The notes: generated from the sequence alone by a model not told the origin. A DNA stretch of 64,000 bases from Valencia hispanica (GCA_963556495.2 OY747704.1:2469001-2533000), one strand, 5' to 3'; shown: positions 32,883 to 45,092, counted from the first letter of the stretch. Made by a program: numbers and translations.

Positions 32883-32957
32883 AAAGGAAGTAGCAGAGTG
32901 AAGAAAATTGGTAAGTATGTCCTCCAGCAGTCTAAGCCTATAGCAGCATAACTACAT

Positions 32958-34794
32958 AAATAATTTCCAGGACTTTCTGGAGCTTGGGGCTTTCCTTTAC
33001 TCTTGGGTCAACTCTATTTCCTTGTGTTTGTTCAATTTCTTACCCATAACTTCATTTGTAGACTAATTTGCTTCGATTTCTTTGTTTGTGTGGATTAGGT
33101 GGATTGTTGTTGACATCTGGTGTAACATTTATTTAAATGGCCTCATAAGAAATACTTAAACTGAAAAAAATGTTTATTACTTAATTTACCCACTGCTTAT
33201 CACATACACTCTACTTTCTGCACTTTTCTTGAAAAAAATGTTTATAGATATTTGTTCCGACCCTTATCTCCAGATCCATAATGCTTTTCCAGTTTTGGTA
33301 ACAGACTGTGGTCCCCATTGGAATAATCCAAAAATTCCATTTATCTTTTTTGGCAGTCCATCTATTTAGAAGATGGCTCTGCCCAACAAACTAAGATGGG
33401 TGCTGGTTCTATCCCGAGTTGTTCATATGGCATTGAACAAACCAATTACATTGGTTTGCCACACTGGCGACCTTCACAGGGTGTATCCCACCTCTTGCCC
33501 CGTGACTGCTGGGGTTAGGCACCAGCCCCCCCACAACCCTGCATGGGATGGACGGGTGCAAATAATGGATGGATGGTTTGCCACATATTCAGAGCTAAGG
33601 TAAACAAAAGCATCCGTCATGTTTGTAGCTCTGACATGATTGCATGTCTGTGCTTTTATTCTTTTGACGTCTACTGCTAGTGCAGTGATATAGTGCTTTT
33701 TCTCTATTAATCCAATGCAGGTAGACTTGTTATGAAATACATCTGTAACGTACACTCCTATTTTCAGCACAGTGTAATCTTAGCCTGGTTGGAGTAGTCT
33801 TCATGAACCCGTTAGGCTTCAAATTTTCATTAAGTTTTTAATGCTGAATCAAATTTGTCCCTGTGGAGAAAGCTGTCAGCTACTGTCATGCAAGGCCATG
33901 ATGAATATGAAATTAATCATGAATTTGAAGACATTTCTAATGCAGACATCAATATTTAAAATCAGATGTGATGGCGCGCTGTTTTTATTATATATGTCCT
34001 ATACCATATGTACATCTTTGGCAGCCAGAAAATCATTACCCAACCCAGAATGGTGAATAAGGCATCCTTTCAAAGACAAAAAAATCAACTGCTTCTCTGG
34101 TTTGTGCATGTTAACAGCATCCCAGTATAATCAGTATGCATTGCTCCTTCATTGTAATAATACTGTGATCAACATGAGAGCTGTGGGGGTAGCTAACTAA
34201 GCAGCAACATAACTCCAATCAGGTAATGGTGACATGGCATAATCAAATCCAGGCAACAGGATGAAGTGGAACTTTTGTCTCTGTTTTGGTGGAGACAAAA
34301 TGTTGTGCTGAATTAAGATTAATTATCACTTTCATTGGACAAGATAGGTGTATGTCAAATTTTGGAGGTATTTCCAGAACAAGTGTTAGCCCTTTTCAGG
34401 GAAACTATTTTCATATCTCAAATGTTTGACATTTCTAAGTTCTAACAGATGCAAAATTTTAACCATTTAACCAGACCTTTGAGCTGGAACTCTTCTCCTT
34501 AACTTCCACATAGGCTTAGGAATAATACCATTTAAGAGTAATTAGTGCTTTTCCTGGTCCATTCGTGTCCTAGCAACAGTCTCCATCTACGGAAGCCCTG
34601 AAAGGCAAGGGGAAATGAAATTTTTTTTTGAAGACCCATTTACTAACTTTGACCAACTTCTCTTTTTGTCAACAACACATACACAGTTGATTAAAGAGAC
34701 AACAGGTGGAATTAATTACAGAGGGAGGACACTAGAAAAATATACTAATTAGAAGCGAGGAATAAACAAGGATTAAAGCATATATATATATATA
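32958..34794. other. spacer without genes
   Basis: Apart from the RTE-type 3' tail at 33455-33585, I see only short frames without motifs. A TATATATATATA run closes the interval at about 34781-34794 and supplies the TA target for the next Tc1 element. Some of this could be unique DNA. Confidence 0.4.
33455..33585 (+). repeat. 3' tail of an RTE-type LINE or dependent SINE
   Basis: The segment has the typical run of motifs ACTGCTGGGGTTAGGCACC, AGCCCCCCCACAACCCTGC, GGATGGACGGGTGCAAATAA and then TGGATGGATGG. This GGAT-ended tail is common at RTE-clade 3' ends in fish. No coding part is attached. It is on the strand opposite to the Rex3 at 1.3-3.6 kb. Confidence 0.7.
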
Positions 34795-36172
34795 CGCTGC
34801 ACCAAAAGATAAAGGGTAATAAAATAAAACACAACCCAATGTAACTCCAAGTCAATCACACTTCTGTGAAATCAAATCAAACTGTCAACTTTAGAACCAA
34901 CACTGATTGACAATCAACTTCACATGCTGTTGTGCAAATGGAATAGACAACAGGTGGGTATCATAGCATGAGACAGAGTCTACAACCCACACAAGTGCCT
35001 CAGGTAGTGCAGCTCATCCAGTATGGCACATCAATGTGAGCTGTGACAGGAAGGTTTGCTGTGTCTGTCAGCGTAGTGTCCATAGCATTGAGGCACTACC
35101 AAGAGACAGGCCAGCACATCAGGAGACGTGGAACAGGCCGTAGGAGGGCAACAACCCAGCAGCAGGACTGTTACCTTCACCTTTTTTCAAGAAGGAACAG
35201 GAGAGGCAATGCCAGAGCCCTGCAAAATGACCTCCAGCAGGCCACAAATGTGCATGTGTCTGCTCAAACGGTCAGAAACAGACTCCATGAGGGTGGTATG
35301 AGGGCCCGACTTCCAAAGGAGCAGGGGGGGTTGTTCTTACAGCCCAACAACGTGCAGGACAATTGGTATTTGTGAGATAATAAGATAATACCAAGATTGG
35401 CAAATTCGCCACTGGCGCCCTGTGCTCTTCACAGATGAAAGCGGGTTCACACTGAGCACATGTGGCAGACGTGACAGAGTCTGGAGACACCATGGAGAAC
35501 GTTCTGCTGCCTGCAACATCTTTCAGCATGACCGGTTTGGCAGTGGGTCGGAATGGTGTGGGGTGGCATTTCTTTGGGGGGGGCCGCACAGCCCTCCATG
35601 TGCTCATCAAAGGTAGCCTGACTGCCATTAGGTACCGAGATGACATCCTCAGACCTCTTGTGAGACCAAATGCTGGTGCAGTTGGCCCTGGGTTCCTTCT
35701 AATGCAAGACAATGCTGTACCTCCTGTGGCTGGAGTGTGTCAGCAGTACCTGCAAGAGGAAGGCATTGATGCTATGGACTGGCCCACCCATAACCCCAGA
35801 CCTGAATCCAATTGAGCACATCTGGGACATCATGTCTCACTCCATCCACCAATGCCACGTTGCACCACAGACTGTCCAGGAGTTGGCAGATGCTTTAGTC
35901 CAGGTCTGGGAGGAGATCCCTCTGGAGACCATCCACCACCTCATCCGGTGCATGCCCAGGCTTTGTAGGGAGGTCATACAGGCACATGGGGCCACACACA
36001 CTACTGTAGTGTGTTTTTCCACTTTAATTTCGAGTATGACTCCAAATCCAGACATCCATGGGTTGATAAATTTGATTTCCATTGATAATTGTGTGTGAAT
36101 GTGTTGTCAGCACATTCAACTATGTAAAGAACAAAGTATTTAATAAGAATATTTTTATTTTTTGAGCACTGT
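34795..36172 (+). mobile_element. Tc1-like DNA transposon, decayed full-length copy
   Basis: The inverted ends are degenerate: CGCTGCACCAAAAGATAAAGGG after a TA at the left, and TTTTTATTTTTTGAGCACTG before TTTATA at the right. They bracket a transposase gene. The overall layout, internal spacing and sequence match a widespread fish Tc1 family of about 1.4-1.6 kb. The target dinucleotide TA is present on both sides. Confidence 0.8.
34968..36098 (+). pseudogene. Tc1 transposase, stop and frameshifts
   Basis: This would be a DD34E transposase. From the ATG at 34968 the N-terminal helix-turn-helix reads [10 protein letters not shown] until an in-frame TGA at 35037, at a position where the family normally has Arg (CGA to TGA, a CpG decay). 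Then [15 protein letters not shown], the linker [12 protein letters not shown] and the second HTH ([12 protein letters not shown]) follow. Catalytic blocks are FTDES (near 35425), QDNA (near 35705) and NPIEHIWD (near 35812). The frame shifts at about 35330-35400, near 35550 and near 35790. It is inactive. Confidence 0.85.
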
Positions 36173-36179
36173 TTATAAT

Positions 36180-36181
<2 letters not shown>

Positions 36182-36210
<29 letters not shown>

Positions 36211-36228
36211 CCACACACACACACACAT

Positions 36229-36320
<92 letters not shown>
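36182..36320. repeat. (CA)n-(TA)n microsatellite
   Basis: About 45 bases of CA repeats run into about 90 bases of TA repeats. The TA run is a favourable landing site for Tc1 elements, which flank it on both sides. Confidence 0.95.
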
Positions 36321-36321
<1 letters not shown>

Positions 36322-36326
36322 ATGTG

Positions 36327-36915
36327 TTGATTGTGGCCTGTGTAATGTTGGTCTACTCTTTTTCAATGGCTGTGCAAAGTTGCTGAATATTGGCAGCAAC
36401 TGGAGCATGCTGTCATACACACCGATTCAGAGCATCCCAAACATGCTAGATGGGTGACTTGTCCGGTGAGTATGCTGGCCCTGCAATAACTGGGATGTTT
36501 TAATCTTCAAGAAATTGTGTACAGATCATTGCAACATGGGGCAGTGCATTATGATGCTGCACATGAAGTGATAGTCGGGGATGAACGACAAAACGATGGG
36601 CCTCAGGATCTCGTCACAGTATCTCTGTGCATTCAAAATGCAAACAATAAAATGCACCTGTGTTCGTTGTCCATAATATAAGCCTGTCCATACCATAACT
36701 CCACCGCCACCATGAGCCACTCGATCAAAAAAGGTTGATGTCACCAAACAGCTCACTCACATGACTCCACACAGGCTGTCTGCCATCTGCCCGGAACAGT
36801 GACAAAGGGGATTCATCTGTAAACAGAACGCCTCTACAATGTGCGAAACACTGCCGAATATGAGCATTTATCCACTCAAGTCGGTTACAACGATGAACTG
36901 CAGTATCAAATAAAA
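36327..36915 (-). pseudogene. Tc1-like transposase fragment (second family)
   Basis: On the minus strand it reads LEWINAHIRQCFAHCRGVLFTDESPLSLFRADGRQ (near 36880-36770), then VAHGGGGVMVWTGLYYGQRTQVHFI and NAQRYCDEILRPIV (near 36700-36580), and further downstream degenerate sequence to about 36327. The first catalytic Asp (FTDES) is present. The second is degraded and the frame shifts near 36740. The N-terminal DNA-binding domain is lost where an L2 3' end begins at about 36916. It is not the family of the element at 34795-36172. Confidence 0.8.
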
Positions 36916-37412
36916 TCATCAAATCAAACTTTATTTATAAAGCGCTTTTCAAACCACAACAAAGCTTCTCAAAGTGCTTTGCAGATTAAAAATGACCCAC
37001 AACCCCCCCCCCCCCCCCCTTTCCCAAAACCCAAAAGTAATAAACGTCACCACAGCTATACCCCCACTCCCCCATCTCCCATGCATGCACACATAAAAGC
37101 AACAATAGACAAAAGCAAAACAGGCTGAGTACAGATGAGCCAGGAAGCGTCATCATGGGAGCCATCTACATCGGCAGCAGCAGATCAACAGCAGCAGCCA
37201 AGGCACTGACCCAGGGAGCCCAGAGGAGGGAGGGCTGATACCTCCACCTCCACCCAAGCACTACCTGGAGAGCACCAAGGCAGCCACAGCCGACCACTAC
37301 CCTCGAGGCAGAGGGCTCCCACAGAGGAAACACTGGAAGGAAGACTAAAATAAGTTAAAATATTAAAATTAAAAAAATTACGCAATTAAAAACAATAAAA
37401 CAATTATAGCCA
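36916..37412 (-). repeat. L2-type LINE 3'UTR (family B), part 1
   Basis: Read on the minus strand this matches the 3'UTR of the L2 at 62845-64000, through shared GGAAACACTGGA, CCACCTCCACCCAAGC and CATGCACACA blocks. It ends in ATAAATAAAGTTTGATTTGA. A run of about 18 C sits at 37003-37020. The copy is interrupted at about 37412 by Rex1 and resumes at about 45371. Confidence 0.7.
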
Positions 37413-37611
37413 TTCTAGAATTTTGCTTCTCTGGGTGGCTGCATGTTGGAATGGCGCTGTTGGGTACATATTAAGTTTTGTTTTTTTGGACAATGGTTCC
37501 TCTTTTTTCTTGAGGGAGATTGCATTTTTTTACCTGTATACTGTCTAGTTTTTTGTGCTGTGAAGCTGGAAGGATTTTTGCTGTAAATGTTTTACTTTTT
37601 GACAACTTGTT

Positions 37612-38580
37612 ATGATGCGTAACCATGGCAACAATGTGGTTTACAGCCGGGAGCAGCTGGTTAACATCGCAGAAGCTGAAATAATACCTCAACTGACGCC
37701 CCAAATCCCTGATGAGTTGATAAGGAGGAGACATGGATGCAGAGCAGGAGCGAAAAGGAGACAGAGAAAGAGGAAGTTCAAGCCATCTCTTCCATCGATC
37801 ATAATGGGCAACGTAAGATCACTGGCTAACAAGATGGATGAACTCCAAGCACTTACAAGGACTCAGCCAGAGTATCGGGAATGCAGTGTTATGTGTTTTA
37901 CTGAGACATGGCTGCTGGATCATATCTCCGACTCCAACGTCTCTCTGCCAGGCTTCCTGTCTGTACGAGCTGACAGAGATCTGAAAACAAGCAGGAAAAG
38001 AAGGGGAGGTGGAGTAGCAGTGCTTGTCAACAGGAGATGGTGTCATCCAGGACATGTTGCTGTGTTGTGTCGTCTCTGTAGCCCAGATGTCGAGCTCTTG
38101 GGAGTAAGTTTTCGTCCATATTATTTACCAAGAGAGTTCACCAGTGTAATTTTGGCAGATGTTTACAGTCCACCTTCAGCCATAGCCGACAATGCATGTG
38201 ATGTCATCAGTTCCATTTTTGCTAAGCTACATACACAGCACCCCATTGCATTTGTGGTAATATCTCGTGATTTTAATCATGCTTCACTCTCTACTACACT
38301 TCCAACATTTCAACAGTTTTTCAGCTGTTCTACAACAGAAAACAAGACCTTGGATTTGTTTTATGCAAATGTAAAAGATGCATACATGTCCAAACCAAGA
38401 CCTCCTCTGGGACAATCAGATCACTATCTTGTTTTTCTCTGTTCAGAATATAAACCACTTGTTCAGAGACAAACTATTACAATGAAAACTGTGAGAAAAT
38501 GGTCACAGGAAGCTGAAGAAGCCCTCCAGGATTGTTTTGCGACCACAGACTGGATGACTCTTTGCCAAGCACATGGAAAG
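37612..38580 (+). pseudogene. Rex1 endonuclease part, cut by L2 insertion
   Basis: An uninterrupted frame starts at 37612 and runs about 323 codons before reading into L2 sequence. It is an APE-type endonuclease: MGNVRSLANKMDEL, FTETWL (catalytic Glu), SRKRRGGGVAV, PYYLPREFTSV, VISRDFNHA (canonical GDFN, with Gly changed to Arg) and LGQSDHYLV (catalytic Asp-His). The original RT continues at 43285. The frame's apparent C-terminus (to 38691) is L2 5'UTR. Confidence 0.85.
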
Positions 38581-38782
38581 GGCACTTTCATTTCTCGCTG
38601 TCTGCTGAAGGAGGAGCAGCTGCTCTCTGTCTCTCTCCAGATCCGTTCACTTATTTTCTTTTCTGTTTGCTTTTCTTGTTTTCTTTCTTAACCTTTTCTT
38701 AGTTACTTTATTTTCCCAGCCCCTGGAGTTACTGTATTGGACCAGATCTCTTCTTGGATTACTTTTCTATGGACTTATCAAC

Positions 38783-40096
38783 ATGGCTTTTTGCTCAGCT
38801 GAGGATTTTGAAAAACTGCTCCACAGAATTGAGGGCATTGAAACGAAGCTACGTCGTCTGGAAATTTATTTTGATCTCCACGCTGATTATGGACAAAATG
38901 AAACAACTTTACCTTTACCTTTGAATACAAACAGCCCTGTGTTACATAGGTCTAACCGTGTCACAGAGACTCCCTACAGGCGTCTGAGCGGCAGAACTCC
39001 ACACTATAATGAAAACTGGCCAGCTTTAAAACGCATGAAATCAACCCCAGCCCATTCTCCGAGGAAGAAAAAACAAAAGAAACTCAGACACAGAGAAACC
39101 TCTGAACCCAGAACTGCCGCTTCTGCTAAAAGTGAAAAAAAGAGGTTTCAGCCAAAAACAAGAGATATTTCTCCACCTGGAATCCCGCTGAAAAACAGAT
39201 TCGCAGCCTTGAGTTCCCCGAAAGATGACGCAGCCCCCAGGACCAGTCAAAGCCACCAGGAGAAACCCAGCCGCATCAAACGGACACCTAACAAAGTAAG
39301 AGCGCCCCCGGCAAAGACTGTTATCATACAAGACCGATCAATTAATGGAATTGAGGCTTTTTGTAGCAAGAATACTAAAGTTTATAGCTGCTAAAAAAAT
39401 ACAGTGAGAGAAATATCAGAAAAAATCACTAAAATCTTGGACCAACATCCTGCTTTGGAAAAGCTCGTCATTCACGCTGGATCGGCAGATATCGCAATGA
39501 GACAATCAGAGATTCTGAAGAGAGACTTTTCTGATCTCCTACAGAGACTTGATGGACTTAACGTAAACATCCTCATCAGCGGACCAGTCCCTGAAGGGAA
39601 TGATGAAAGATTTAGCAGACTCCGCATGCTCCATAAATGGTTGAAGAAACAATCAGCTGAGAAGTCGTTCACATTTATTAATAATTTCAAAGTATTTGGA
39701 AGTGCGAATCATCTGTTCAAAGCAGGAATGCGCTATTTGAACAGGTCCGGAGTAAGGCTGTTAGCAGCCAACATTTTTTCTTATCAACATCAGAAAGCAA
39801 AACACTTGCTCCCAAAAGCTGACCTTGAGGCGCCCATGGATATCAGAGAACAAAAACAGCAAGTCATGATGACACCACAGGACCGAACAGATAAACAACC
39901 ATCAGAGATTAAGTCTTCATCTTCCTGTGACTCAGCCACATCAAATGAGTCTCCATTTAGAAACTTTACAGACAGACTGAACGAGCAAATCAAATTTGGG
40001 ACACAATTAACACCTAAACTTAGACTACACCAAACGCCTGGGACTAGTGTCCATAAGCCTGGGAGCTTCCCCCCACTGATTATTACAGATATCTGA
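38783..40096 (+). pseudogene. L2 ORF1 protein with esterase-like domain, one nonsense codon
   Basis: ORF1 of L2/CR1 LINEs binds RNA and often carries an SGNH-hydrolase (esterase) domain. Residues 1-35 are helical (EKLLHRIEGIETKLRRL), residues 60-170 are basic and Ser/Pro-rich, and the esterase-like part follows. In-frame TAA at 39392-39394 interrupts a reading frame that otherwise runs 437 codons to the TGA at 40094. The catalytic blocks are degenerate: block I reads VIIQDRSI where GDS is expected, block III reads HAGSADI where G-x-N-D is expected, and the C-terminal block reads YLNRSGVRLL. Esterase activity is unlikely. ORF2 follows immediately. Confidence 0.8.
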
Positions 40097-40099
40097 TAT

Positions 40100-43083
40100 T
40101 TGAGGGAACCGGGCAATAAATCTACCCCTACCGTCTCCCAGAATTCACCCGGCACCCCTGAGGCTATATCAGTGATTATCAGCAGCAGGAAACATAAACC
40201 GTTAACCACACGCTCTCATATTAAACAAAATCTCAAATTGATAACCTGTCAGAAGGTTCAGCTGCCCATCATCACAATACTTAAGTTAGCTTTATTAAAC
40301 ATTAGATCTCTATCCGGGAAGTCTTTTCTTATCAATGACTTTATCACTGAGCATAATTTAAACGCCCTTTTTTTATCAGAAACTTGGCTAGATGAAAATA
40401 ACGAAACAACTTCATTAATAGAATCCAGTCCTCCAAATTATAATTTCTTAAGCGAGAACAGAAAACACAAACGAGGCGGAGGTGTAGCCACCATCTTTCA
40501 CAACTCAATGAACTTTAAAAAGGTAACCCTGGGCACGTTTGATTCTTTTGAATACCTAGCCACCCAGATAAATGAGCCTAACAAAGCGTTATTTCTAAGT
40601 TTATATAAACCACCAAAACTTAACTCTAACTTCTTTAATGATTTCAATGACCTTCTTTCTGTAATATGTATCGACTATGACCAACTAATCATCGTGGGGG
40701 ACTTTAACATCCATACCGACAACCCCCAAGATAGACAAGCAAAAACGTTAGATGATACTCTCCACAACTTCGGACTGATCCAGCATGTCAAACAACCAAC
40801 ACACAATAAAGGACACACTCTGGACTTAATTATCAGCAAAGGTTTAAATATTTCTGACATCTCTGTAATTAATATTGCATTATCTGACCATTTCTGTATT
40901 TTCTTTCAAAGTACCATCTCTGCTAAATTATCCAGCCACAGTAAGACCACTATAAAAAAGCGTTTTCTAGGGGACAGTTCAGTAGAAACCTTTAAACGTA
41001 TTTATCCTTCCACCACATCTCCCAACTCAAACTCAGTAAATAAGTTGGTGGATAATTTCCTTGCGAAAATCTCAGACATCATGGATTCCATTGCTCCATC
41101 TAAAGTGAAAGTAGTCTCAGGTAGAAAGAAGTCTCCGTGGACACGTAATCCACTGGTACGTAGTGAAAAAAGAGAGTGTCGACGAGCCGAGAGAAAATGG
41201 CGGAAAACTCGACGCCAGGTTCACTGTGAGATCTACAAAGAGAGACTGAATAGATATCAGCTAACTATAAAAGATGCTAGGGAATCGTTCTTTTCTGAAA
41301 TCATCAACAGAAACATTAATAACGCACGGACTCTATTTGCAACAGTGGAAAGACTAACTAATCCTTTAGTGACAGTGGCCCCTGAACTAAACTCTACCAG
41401 GGCCTGCAATGAATTTGCCAGCTTTTTCACTGAAAAGATTCTAACAATTAGACGGTCAATCTGTACCTCAATATCGAACCCACAACCAGTGCCATCCCCA
41501 ATCAACAACAATGTAGAGAAAATGTCTGAATTCCACGAATTAAACCAGAACAGCCTTGAAAAAATCATTATCCAATTAAGCTCCTCCTCCTGCTGTCTTG
41601 ATATCCTACCCACAGCTTTTCTAAAGAAGGTTCTTCCTGTTATTGGTTCTGATCTTGTTCAAATAGTGAACTCATCCCTGCTATCAGGTGTCTTCCCTCA
41701 GGCTTTAAAAACAGCAGTTATTAAACCACTGCTAAAGAAGAAAAATCTGGACAACACGTTAATGCAGAACTACAGGCCAATCTCTAATCTCCCATTCATC
41801 AGTAAGATTATTGAAAAAGCTGTGTTTCAGCAGTTAAATGGCTTCATAACAATGACAAACCGTTTTGATGCTTTTCAGTCTGGTTTCCGCGCTCACCACA
41901 GCATCGAGACTGTCCTCGTCAAAGTATTTAATGACATCTGCATTAATACAGACTGTGGAAGAACCACAGTGCTGGTTCTGTTGGACCTCAGTGCAGCATT
42001 TGACACTGTTGATCATGATATTTTATTGGAACGACTGGAGAACTGGGTCAGACTCTCTGGTACGGTACTTGGCTGGTTCGAGTCTTACCTAAAGAACAGG
42101 GACTTCTATGTTTCAATAGGAAACTTTTCATCAGAACGAACAGAAATCACATGTGGGGTGCCCCAGGGCTCCATCCTGGGGCCCCTCTTATTTAATATTT
42201 ACATGCTCCCACTAGGCAAGATTATAGCGACCAATAACATTAGCTACCATAACTACGCAGATGACACTCAGCTCTACATTACAATGTCACCAGGTGACTC
42301 TGAACCCATTCAAACCCTAAATCAATGCATTGACCAAATAAATGGATGGATGTGCCATAACTTTCTACAGCTGAATAGAAACAAAACTGAAGTGATTATT
42401 TTTGACCCAAGGAGGAACGATCAAGAGTCAGCACACAGCTTCAATTAATACAGCTAGAAACTACTGATCAGGTTCGTAACCTAGGTGCAGTAATGGACTC
42501 AGACCTGAACTTCCAGGGTCACATAAAGGCAATAACAAGGTCAGCGTTCTATCACCTGAAGAACATCTCTAGGATTAAAGGACTGATTTTGCAACACGAC
42601 CTAGAAAAACTCATCCATGCGTTTATCTTTAGTCGGATTGATTACTGCAACAGCGTCTTCACAGGTCTGCCTAAAAAGTCAATCAGACAGCTGCAGCTGA
42701 TCCAGAACGCTGCCGCTCGCGTCCTCACTAGAACCAGGAAAGTAGAGCACATCACCCCAGTTCTAAAGTCCTTACTCTGGCTCCCTGTAGCTCAGAGAAT
42801 AGACTTTAAAATACTTTTACTAGTTTATAAATCATTACATGGCTTAGCACCAAAATATGTTGAAGACCTGTTGTCATGGTACCAACCATCAAGACCACTC
42901 AGGTCCTCCAACTCTAGCCTACTAAACATCCCTAGACTCAGAACTAAACATGGAGAAGCAGCTTTCAGTTTCTATGCTCCCCTTATCTGGAACGGACTTC
43001 CTGACGAGTGTAGAGCTGCTGAAACTCTGAACTGCTTTAAATCGAGACTAAAAACCCATCTGTTTAGAATTGCCTTTGAGTAA
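40100..43083 (+). pseudogene. L2 ORF2 endonuclease-reverse transcriptase, one frameshift
   Basis: ORF2 nicks the target and reverse-transcribes L2 RNA. It is open from just after the ORF1 stop in the same frame to 42448, then continues in another frame (42493-43083). Order: APE endonuclease ([30 protein letters not shown] at about 40696, LSDHFC at about 40880), a basic linker ([12 protein letters not shown]), RT ([54 protein letters not shown] at about 42255), and the C-terminal region (MDSDLNF, SRIDYCNSVFTGLPKKS, LHWLPV-like). All catalytic motifs are intact. The Met that starts ALLN(V/I)RS in its relative at 51190 is Leu here. A frameshift lies at about 42420-42440. Confidence 0.9.
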
Positions 43084-43284
43084 ATGCTTGATGTTATATG
43101 TATGAAATGTGTTCATGCTGTCTTGCTTTTTTTTTTTTTCTCTTGCTTTATTGTGTATCATGTGTAATGTGTGTTTCTTTTATGTGTTTCTTTTAAATCA
43201 CCAAATCATGTAAAGCACCTTGAATAACCCTGCTGTTGAAAGTGTGCTATACAAATAAAATTGCCTCTCCTTGCCTTGCCTTGC

Positions 43285-45092
43285 ATCAATGCCATGACTG
43301 AGTGTGTGACTGACTATATAAACTTCTGTGTGGACAACATCATCCCCACCAGAACAGTGAGATGCTTCCCTAATAACAAACCCTGGATCACCAGTGACCT
43401 GAAGGAACTGCTAAACAAGAAAAAAGAGCCTTCAGGGAGGGAGACAGGGAATTACTGAGGAGTATACAGAAGCAACTTAAGGTCAAGATCAGAGACAGGA
43501 AGGAGGCATACAGGAAGAAGCTGGAGAATAAACTACAGAGGAACAACATCCGAGATGTCTGGTCATGAATGACAAAGATCACAGGCTTTAAGAACAGGAA
43601 GGATTGGATAGATGGTAGTCTGGACAGAGCCAATGAACTGAACACATTCTTCTACAGGTTCAGTTCAGGAACTAGCTCAGCATCATCCTCTCCTGTTCCC
43701 AGCCGAACAGACATCCCACCCTGATCAACAGCTTTCCTGTTACACCTCGGATGTTTTATCCTTCACCTCAGTCATGGACTCTTCTGCTTCCACAAGTTTG
43801 ACTTCAGCCAAGTCAGGAAATGCTGCTACCCCCTTTGCCTCCCCCTCCCACTTGTCTGTCTCCAAAAGTCAGGTGAAGAGGCAGCTGGAGAAACTGAACC
43901 GAACAAGGCTGCAGGTCCAGATGGTGTCAGCCCCAGAGTTCTGAAGGCCTGTGCAGAGCAGCTCTGTGGGATTCTGCAGCACCTCTTCAACCTTAACCTA
44001 ACTCAGGAGAAGGTTCCAGTGTTGTGGAAGACATCCTGCCTTGTTCCAGTACCAAAAAGAACTCACCCATCAGTCATCAATGACTATAGACCTGTTGCCC
44101 TGACATCCCACATCATGAAGGTCCTGGAGAGACTCCTGTTGGCACCCCTGAGTAAGCAAACAAGAACGTATCAGGACCCACTGCAGTTTGCTTATCGCTG
44201 TGGAGTTGGAGTTGAAGATGCCATCATCCACCTGCTTCAACCAACCCACTGTCATCTGGACAAAGCAGGCAGCACTGTGAGGATCATGTTCTTTGATTTC
44301 TCCAGTGCATTTAACACAATTCAGCCTGATTTGCTTTGTCAGAAACTTCTGAAGACACAGGTGGAGCCCTCAACAATAGCCTGGATCAATGACTACCTGA
44401 CCAATGGACCACAATTTGTGAGACTGAAGAATTGTGTGTCAAACCAGGTGGTCAGCAGCACAGGAGTACCACAAGGGACCGTACTCTCACCATTCCTTTT
44501 CACTCTGTACACCTCAGACTTCCAGTACAAATCAGAGACCTGTAATCTTCAGAAATACTCAGATGACTCTGCAATTGTCGGGTGGATCAGAGATGGACAA
44601 GAAGCTGAATACAGAGAGCTGGTGGACCGCTTTGTGACATGGTGTGGAAACAATCGTCTCACCTTGAATGTGAACAAAACAAAGGAGATGATTGTATATT
44701 TCAGAAGAAACAGGGAGAAGTCAAACACTGTTTCCATCATGGGAGAAGAAGTGGAGGTGGTTGAGGAGTATAAATACCTCGGAGTTCACCTTGACAACAG
44801 ACTGGACTGGAGGCACAACAGTGAAACCGTCTACAAGAAGGGACAGAGCAGACTGTACTTCTTGAGGAAGCTTAGGTCCTTCAAGGTTTGCAGCAAGATG
44901 CTGCAGATCTTCTACAAGTCTGTTGTGGAGAGTGTAATCTCTTTAGCCGTCATCTGTTGGGGTAGCAGCATCGGAGCCAGGGATTTAAAAAGGCTAAACA
45001 ACCTGGTAAAGAAGGCTGGTTCTGTTGTTTGGACAACTGTGGAACATCTGGAGATGATAATGCAAAGAAGGATTCTTCATAAAATCAAATAA
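43285..45092 (+). pseudogene. Rex1 reverse transcriptase part
   Basis: This continues the Rex1 ORF after the L2. 43285-43458 holds ECVTDYINFCVDN and RCFPNNKPWITSDLK. A stop and frame shifts follow to about 44019, with KTAAGPDGVSP-type linker visible near 43905. Then 44019-45092 is a clean 357-codon RT with NDYRPVALTSHIMK, FFDFSSAFNTIQP, GVPQGTVLSPFLF, YSDDSAIVGW (the family's F/YSDD box, near 44556), VNKTKEM and EEYKYLGVHLD. The catalytic residues survive, but the gene is split and shifted. Confidence 0.85.

Larger units (their letters stand above)
29926..32957 (-). repeat. L2-type LINE 3' region (family C), split by an LTR element
   Basis: Read on the minus strand, 32957-32882 and 30565-29926 match, in order, the 3'UTR of the plus-strand L2 at 57930-58865. 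Shared features are the CTGTTAAAGGGGAG block, the TTTCTGTGACATAGAAAGTTC-like block and the final GGCGC..TATAAATAAA tail. The gypsy-like element at 30566-32882 interrupts it with a 40-bp duplication. No coding part is included. Confidence 0.75.
38581..43284 (+). mobile_element. L2-type LINE (family A), near full length
   Basis: A 4.7-kb plus-strand element has a ~200-bp 5'UTR, ORF1, ORF2 and a ~200-bp 3'UTR. The 3'UTR ends AAGTGTGCTATACAAATAAA followed by short TTGCC repeats. It sits inside Rex1. The 5' end appears complete, because the ORF1 Met is preceded by untranslated sequence. Only one nonsense codon in ORF1 and one frameshift in ORF2 are visible, so it is the best-preserved LINE in the window. 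No clean target duplication could be defined. Confidence 0.85.

Noticed and set aside
36001..36420. 139-codon minus-strand frame of alternating Tyr-Ile and Cys-Val
   Set aside because: It is a translation of the CA/TA microsatellite and has no protein character.
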